DNA of 64,000 bases, from NCBI GenBank assembly GCA_947359465.1, contig OX375879.1:122350377-122414376 (forward strand). Reading direction: 5' to 3'. Position numbers and translations under genes: made by a program. How positions within the stretch are numbered: position 1 is the stretch's first letter; the number at the start of each line of letters is the position of its first letter. The stretch comes from Metellina segmentata. Taxonomy: Eukaryota; Arthropoda; Arachnida; Araneae; Tetragnathidae. Below the pieces are notes generated by a model that was given only the letters and a program-made list of their open reading frames with translations, was not told the origin of the DNA and did not search any database. Below are positions 60,081 to 64,000 of this stretch, in pieces.

Positions 60081-60182
60081 CTTCTGTCAGATGAGTGGGA
60101 TTATAAACAACAACAACAACATGTTATACTTGGAGGAGGGGGGACTGTTATCAGATAATCAGTATGGGTTTAGGAAGGGCAG

Positions 60183-60859
60183 TGTGATATGACAATCACA
60201 TCAGATATTGTTTCGCCCTAAAAGCAGGGAAACACAACCTACAAGCTATTTGTATCAATGTTCAGTCCCTTAACGAATCCCTGAAGAAACCAAGTTCATC
60301 ACCCCTCGATTCCGAGAAAATGGAACGGGTGCGCTTTCTCCCTTCACGCAATGGGGGTGATATTTGAGATGGCGCAATGACTCGGCCAATAGAAGGATTG
60401 ACCCTCTGGCAAGGTTAGGGCTTAGCACCCTGAATATTGAGGGAAGGTCAGAAGGGGAGAACGACAGGAAACAAAAACGCTAAAAAAAAGAGACGGGGCA
60501 TCTTTCGGTTGTGGCCAACCATTTTTCCAAAAATATGGTAACTACTGTAAAAAAAATGTACCATCGACGAATTGAAGGAATAAATAAATAAACGAAGTTA
60601 CCAAACAGAAAACGGCTGACTTTATTTTGTCATCACCAATATTAGAAATCTCTAGATATTAGATGGAAAGAACCACCTGACTCCAAAAGAAGGAACCTCT
60701 ATACTCCATGCTTCACTTCAACCTGATGGTCACCATATATAAAGGTATGTTCATATTTTTATCCGATACCGATTGAGAACTCCATTTATTTCCGATCGAA
60801 TCTGAGGTCAAAACTGGATATTGGTATCCAGAACAAAATTGGGTACAATAACCAGTACA
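60183..60859 (+). repeat. Probable 5' LTR of the Gypsy element
   Basis: Starts TGTGATATGACAATCACA at the break in the CR1 LINE and ends CCAGTACA just before the primer-binding site, giving TG...CA borders and ~677 bp. A TATA-like ATATATAAAGG lies at 60735-60745. The 3' LTR is outside the window, so the pair cannot be compared. Confidence 0.6.
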
Positions 60860-60862
60860 GAA

Positions 60863-60872
60863 TTGGTGCCGA
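60863..60872 (+). promoter_or_regulatory. Candidate primer-binding site
   Basis: TTGGTGCCGA, four bases after the LTR end, matches the usual TGGTGCCGA start of tRNA-primed sites in Gypsy and BEL elements. Complementarity beyond the first 9-10 bases is weak. Confidence 0.5.
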
Positions 60873-61154
60873 TTTTTCAATGAGGTATGCACATCTGGGT
60901 TGTGTCACGTAAAATTTATTTAAGTTGAAATTGAAATTTATGCGTGTAAGATATTATTTCAGTCTTTCTGAGTTAAATAGTCAGGGTAATTTTGACATAT
61001 CTCAGATGCGCATTTAGTGTTGCAAACTAGCTCAAGAAATTTTTGTTGCATTGTTTATGATTTTTAAAAAGTGTGAATTTTAATGTGTATGATTTTTAAG
61101 GTATATGATTTTTTAAGGTGTATGATTTTGTAAGGTGTTTGATTTTTTAAATGT

Positions 61155-62316
61155 ATGATATGTATCAGAATGACGCCAACATTGAGATCACAGTCTAGTA
61201 ATTCTTCCACCGAAATGTACAACGACAATCAGGGTTTAAATAGTAAACAGCTAGTAAATGTAATGGCGGCAGTTCCAACGAGCCAATTAACAGACAATGA
61301 GCAGGTTGACGCGGTGCCATGTAATAATAGTGCTATATTAACTCAAAATGCGGATCTAGCTTTGCCGAGAACCAGTAGTGTACCTCACAAAGATTTTAAT
61401 TTTATGATCGAACCCTTTAGTGGAGACCCTAATAAACTTAAATGGTTCATCCACCAAGTATCAGAACTCAAAGAGTTGAATCGATGGCCGGAGGAAGCAG
61501 CAACCCTGTTCCTTAAATCAAAGCTTTCGGGTGCAGCGGCGGACTTATTTGCAAACTCACCAGCCTGTTTTAAGCAGCTTACATTTGCTGAGGCTTGCGA
61601 TAAGCTGACTGAATTTTTTGAGGAACAATCCACTCCAGGACATAAGGTTAGAGTTTTTCAGGGAATCAAGTTAAAGGAAGGGGAATCAATTAGAAATCTC
61701 GAGTATAGAATTGAGGTAGCGGCACAGAGAGCATATGCGTTCGTAAAAGATGACAAGGCCATGGCGCAGTTAATGTCATTACAATTTACGACAGCGATTC
61801 CTTCATGTTTAAAGGAAAAATTGTTCGACTGTGACCTCACTAATTTTTTCTGCGCTTGTAAAAAAGGCAGCAATGTTTTACATGGATAATGAAACACCAC
61901 AATTCCAAGTGAATACACTTAATGCACATAATGTGTCATCTGAAATGGATTCCCTTAAGGCACAATTAGAACAACTCAGTATAGCTGTAGCTCAGTGTCT
62001 CACAAGATGCAATTTATATGGCGGGAACGACCACCCACTATCTCAATGTGAGATTTTTACACAGATCAGTGCTCCACAAACAGAAAATATCAGATCGACG
62101 TGGCCTAATCCTCGTGAATTCTCTAATCAGATATCAAACATAAATAATTTTAGTACACAAACATGTTCTTTTTGTGGCAAATTGAACAAAATAGCCGAAC
62201 AAAATAGAGCTCCACCAAACCCCTCGTATAACAGAAATTATCACCGGGGCGGTAGCAGCCAATGCCAGTCACCTAGAGCGCAAAGTCATTTAAACTACAG
62301 AAGGAGGTATGCTTAG
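61155..62316 (+). pseudogene. Gypsy gag
   Basis: After an N-terminal polar region, the capsid-like part runs from FNFMIEPFSGDPNKLKWFIH through FLKSKLSGAAADLFANS, FFEEQSTPGHKVRVFQGI and YRIEVAAQRAYAF to LKEKLFDCDLTNF. A one-base shift around 61840-61880 moves the reading from the first frame (stop at 61887) to the second (61831-62316). The second half has decayed zinc knuckles: CNLYGGNDHPLSQC, and CSFCGKLNKIAEQN in which the expected His and Cys are Lys and Asn. It builds the virus-like particle in intact relatives. Confidence 0.85.
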
Positions 62317-62393
62317 ACGGCGCTCGCCCTCTCTTCTGTTACCAGCCGTCTGTCAATGTTACGTCTGAACTTAGAAATTATTTTAACTCTAAG

Positions 62394-63155
62394 ATGCAGA
62401 GTTCAAATGAAAGTGTGTTTAATTATTTGCACACCTTTTCAAAGCACAATGAAACAGAAGATTATTATGTATTAAATGTATATGAGACTGTTGCGGAATT
62501 ACCCCTCATTAATGTAAATTTTGGTGGAAATAATTTAAGAATGCTGCTAGACTCAGGGTCTTCAATTTCGTTACTGCCAGCGACAACTCTTGAGATTGTA
62601 AAACATGTCGCTAAAGTTAAATACCTTTCAAGAAAGGTGCAGATAAAAACAGTTAATTAAAAACTGGATTTTTCATGTTGCGCTCAGATTTCTTTCAAAA
62701 TAGACAAACATCACTTTAAAAATACCTTCTATGTTTCCCAAATTGATAATTTGAACATTGATGGGATACTAGGCTTTGAATTTATAGCAAGGCATAATGT
62801 GATGATTGATTCTAAATTACATGTCGCTAGGTTTGACAATTTTAGTTCAAATCTATTGTCAAATTATGACAATGATGATTCAGATTTGTCCCGTAATCAG
62901 GAATGCCATGGAACTAAAAGGTCAAAAACTTTTCTTCCACCACGAGAGATTACAGAAGTATCTGTTAAGATTGAAGACGATCAATTTCCATCTGATACAT
63001 GCTTTCTTTTTATTCCTAATGGTTCAAAGGACTTTGTAATTGACACCTCCATACATGAGAAATGTAATGGTACTTTTCATATTTACATCGAAAATAATAA
63101 TGATTCTACGATTCATTTAAACAAAGGGTATAAAATGGGAATTATTACACTATAG
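62394..63155 (+). pseudogene. Gypsy aspartic protease region
   Basis: MLLDSGSSISLLP carries the DSG catalytic triad of a retropepsin, and GILGFEFIARHN is the second conserved block near its C-terminus. A TAA at about 62658 splits the frame, which continues in the same phase at 62751. It releases gag and pol proteins in intact copies. Confidence 0.85.
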
Positions 63156-63236
63156 TTTGAGTTTGTTTAGGGCGAAGAATTTAGAGAGAAAGAGCCATCA
63201 CTTCAATGCAATTTAATTACGGCATCCGATGAAATT

Positions 63237-64000
63237 TTGCGATTGCGCCAATCGGAATTATCGCCCAACGATTTTCAACTGGATCATCTAAATTGTCAGC
63301 AAAAGTCACAATTCAGGACAATTTTGCTTACCAATTTTGCTGCATTCAGTAAATCTGAAAACACTAGGGCTACCGATGCGGTTACGCCAGACATTACACT
63401 AAGGAATCCAGACCCTATTAAAACTTTACCATTTGAAATTCCACAATCTCTCCAGCAGAATGTCAGAGATCAACTTAATGAGTTAATTGAAGCGGGTTTA
63501 ATTTATAGGAATGTCTCACATTGGGCTTGTCCTATGCTACTAGTAAAAAAAAAAGGATGACCCTTCTCAACCGAATGCGCCTCCCAAATATAGAATGGCG
63601 TTAGATTTACGTCTCCTAAATTCAGTTATTGAATGTTCATCTTACCCATTACCCAAAATATCTTCCTTAATCAATGAAATATATGTGTATCAATGGTATA
63701 CTATCTTAGATTTGAAGTCTGCTTACTGGCAGATAATGCTTCCAGATCATTTAAAAGATATCATGACATTTACCACACCCTTTGGCTCTTTTGGAAACAC
63801 ACGATTGCAATTCGGCCTAAAAAGTGCAAGTTCAACTTTTCAGTCATTGGTTGACAAACTTATTGATGAATTGCGTGAACAACAAATCACAGGTATTTTT
63901 GCCTATCAGGATGACTTCTTGATTGGAGCAAACACTTTTGTGGAAATGACCCAAAAACTAGAAGCTCTACTTCAAATTTTAATTAATTATAATATCACAC
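63237..64000 (+). pseudogene. Gypsy reverse transcriptase (continues beyond window)
   Basis: After a linker (FRTILLTNFAAFSKS), the RT starts QLNELIEAGLIYRNVSHWAC and PMLLVKK. A run of ten A (63545-63554) changes the frame, after which LDLRLLNSVIE, LDLKSAYWQIMLP, FGLKSASSTFQ and FAYQDDFLIGA follow. The YQDD is intact (63904-63915), unlike the YQDY of the related copy at 20.3 kb. Apart from the frame change this domain looks recently functional. It is cut by the window end. Confidence 0.9.

Larger units (their letters stand above)
57599..60120 (+). mobile_element. I/jockey-like LINE inserted in the CR1 LINE
   Basis: A 2522-bp 5'-truncated element carrying reverse transcriptase, RNase H and a terminal Cys/His region, ending in an AAC-repeat tail (about 60105-60120) of the kind seen in I-group LINEs. 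The heptamer ATGTTAT flanks it on both sides. On removal, the flanking CR1 sequence reads on from SLLKKK-HVML to YLEEGGLLSDNQYGFRKG. Confidence 0.85.
56700..60182 (+). mobile_element. CR1-like LINE fragment, interrupted
   Basis: Part one runs 56700-57598, part two 60121-60182, separated by an I-like LINE. Together they cover the EN-RT linker and the front of the reverse transcriptase up to YGFRKG, where the Gypsy LTR begins. The missing rest may lie beyond the window, after the Gypsy element. No 5' end or endonuclease was seen, so it is 5'-truncated. Confidence 0.75.
60183..64000 (+). mobile_element. Gypsy retrotransposon, 5' LTR to RT; runs off window
   Basis: Probable LTR, primer-binding site, gag, protease and reverse transcriptase follow in canonical Ty3/Gypsy order. 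It is inserted in the CR1 LINE exactly after YGFRKG sequence. It belongs to the same family as the fragment at 19.8-22.9 kb but is better preserved. The 3' half and second LTR lie beyond base 64000. Confidence 0.85.

Overview
This is a eukaryotic window, AT-rich and intron-bearing, with very few host exons and a dense layered population of transposable elements. The repertoire (Tc1 with an ~1.5 kb body, several hAT families with 8-bp target duplications, TTAA-flanked piggyBac-type MITEs, an I/jockey-like LINE with an RNase H domain and an AAC-repeat tail, a CR1-like LINE, Gypsy elements, tRNA-headed SINEs) fits an invertebrate, most likely an arthropod. A chelicerate such as a spider is my best guess, but the sequence does not prove it.

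Host genes. At the left edge, three + strand exons (1274-1480, 5972-6055, 7476-7520) encode the C-terminal half of a tetraspanin: most of the large extracellular loop, the fourth transmembrane segment and the short cytoplasmic tail. Its 5' exons lie outside the window. A second likely host gene is on the - strand (53494-54354). It encodes 286 residues with an N-terminal membrane hairpin, three 27-residue repeats each carrying a TQT core, and a basic tail, with a splice acceptor just before its ATG. A CRE-rich stretch ending in ATG and a splice donor (52430-52881, +) may be the first exon of another gene.

Mobile DNA, left to right. 1-18.4 kb holds MITEs (piggyBac-like, hAT-like), SINEs, a Penelope-like remnant and unassigned AT-rich DNA. 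18.47-29.39 kb is one Tc1 element split by a 9.4 kb hAT element. The hAT is itself interrupted by a Gypsy fragment, a 421-bp hAT MITE and a ~3.7 kb composite block that includes a 122-bp minisatellite. 29.5-36 kb holds a 5S-rRNA-like sequence, more piggyBac MITEs, a LINE remnant, several TIR elements and a 129-bp AT microsatellite. 36.77-39.71 kb is an element with ~600-bp inverted arms around a decayed transposase-like gene. 40-52 kb has fold-back elements, SINEs, a divergent tandem array and a 285-bp in-frame duplication. 56.6-64 kb is a CR1-like LINE broken first by an I-like LINE and then by a Gypsy element that runs off the window.

Almost every transposon gene here has frameshifts or stops. 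The most intact is the right-hand Gypsy copy, which keeps its reverse-transcriptase YQDD. I identified everything by reading translations, target-site duplications and repeat ends by eye; no database search was run.
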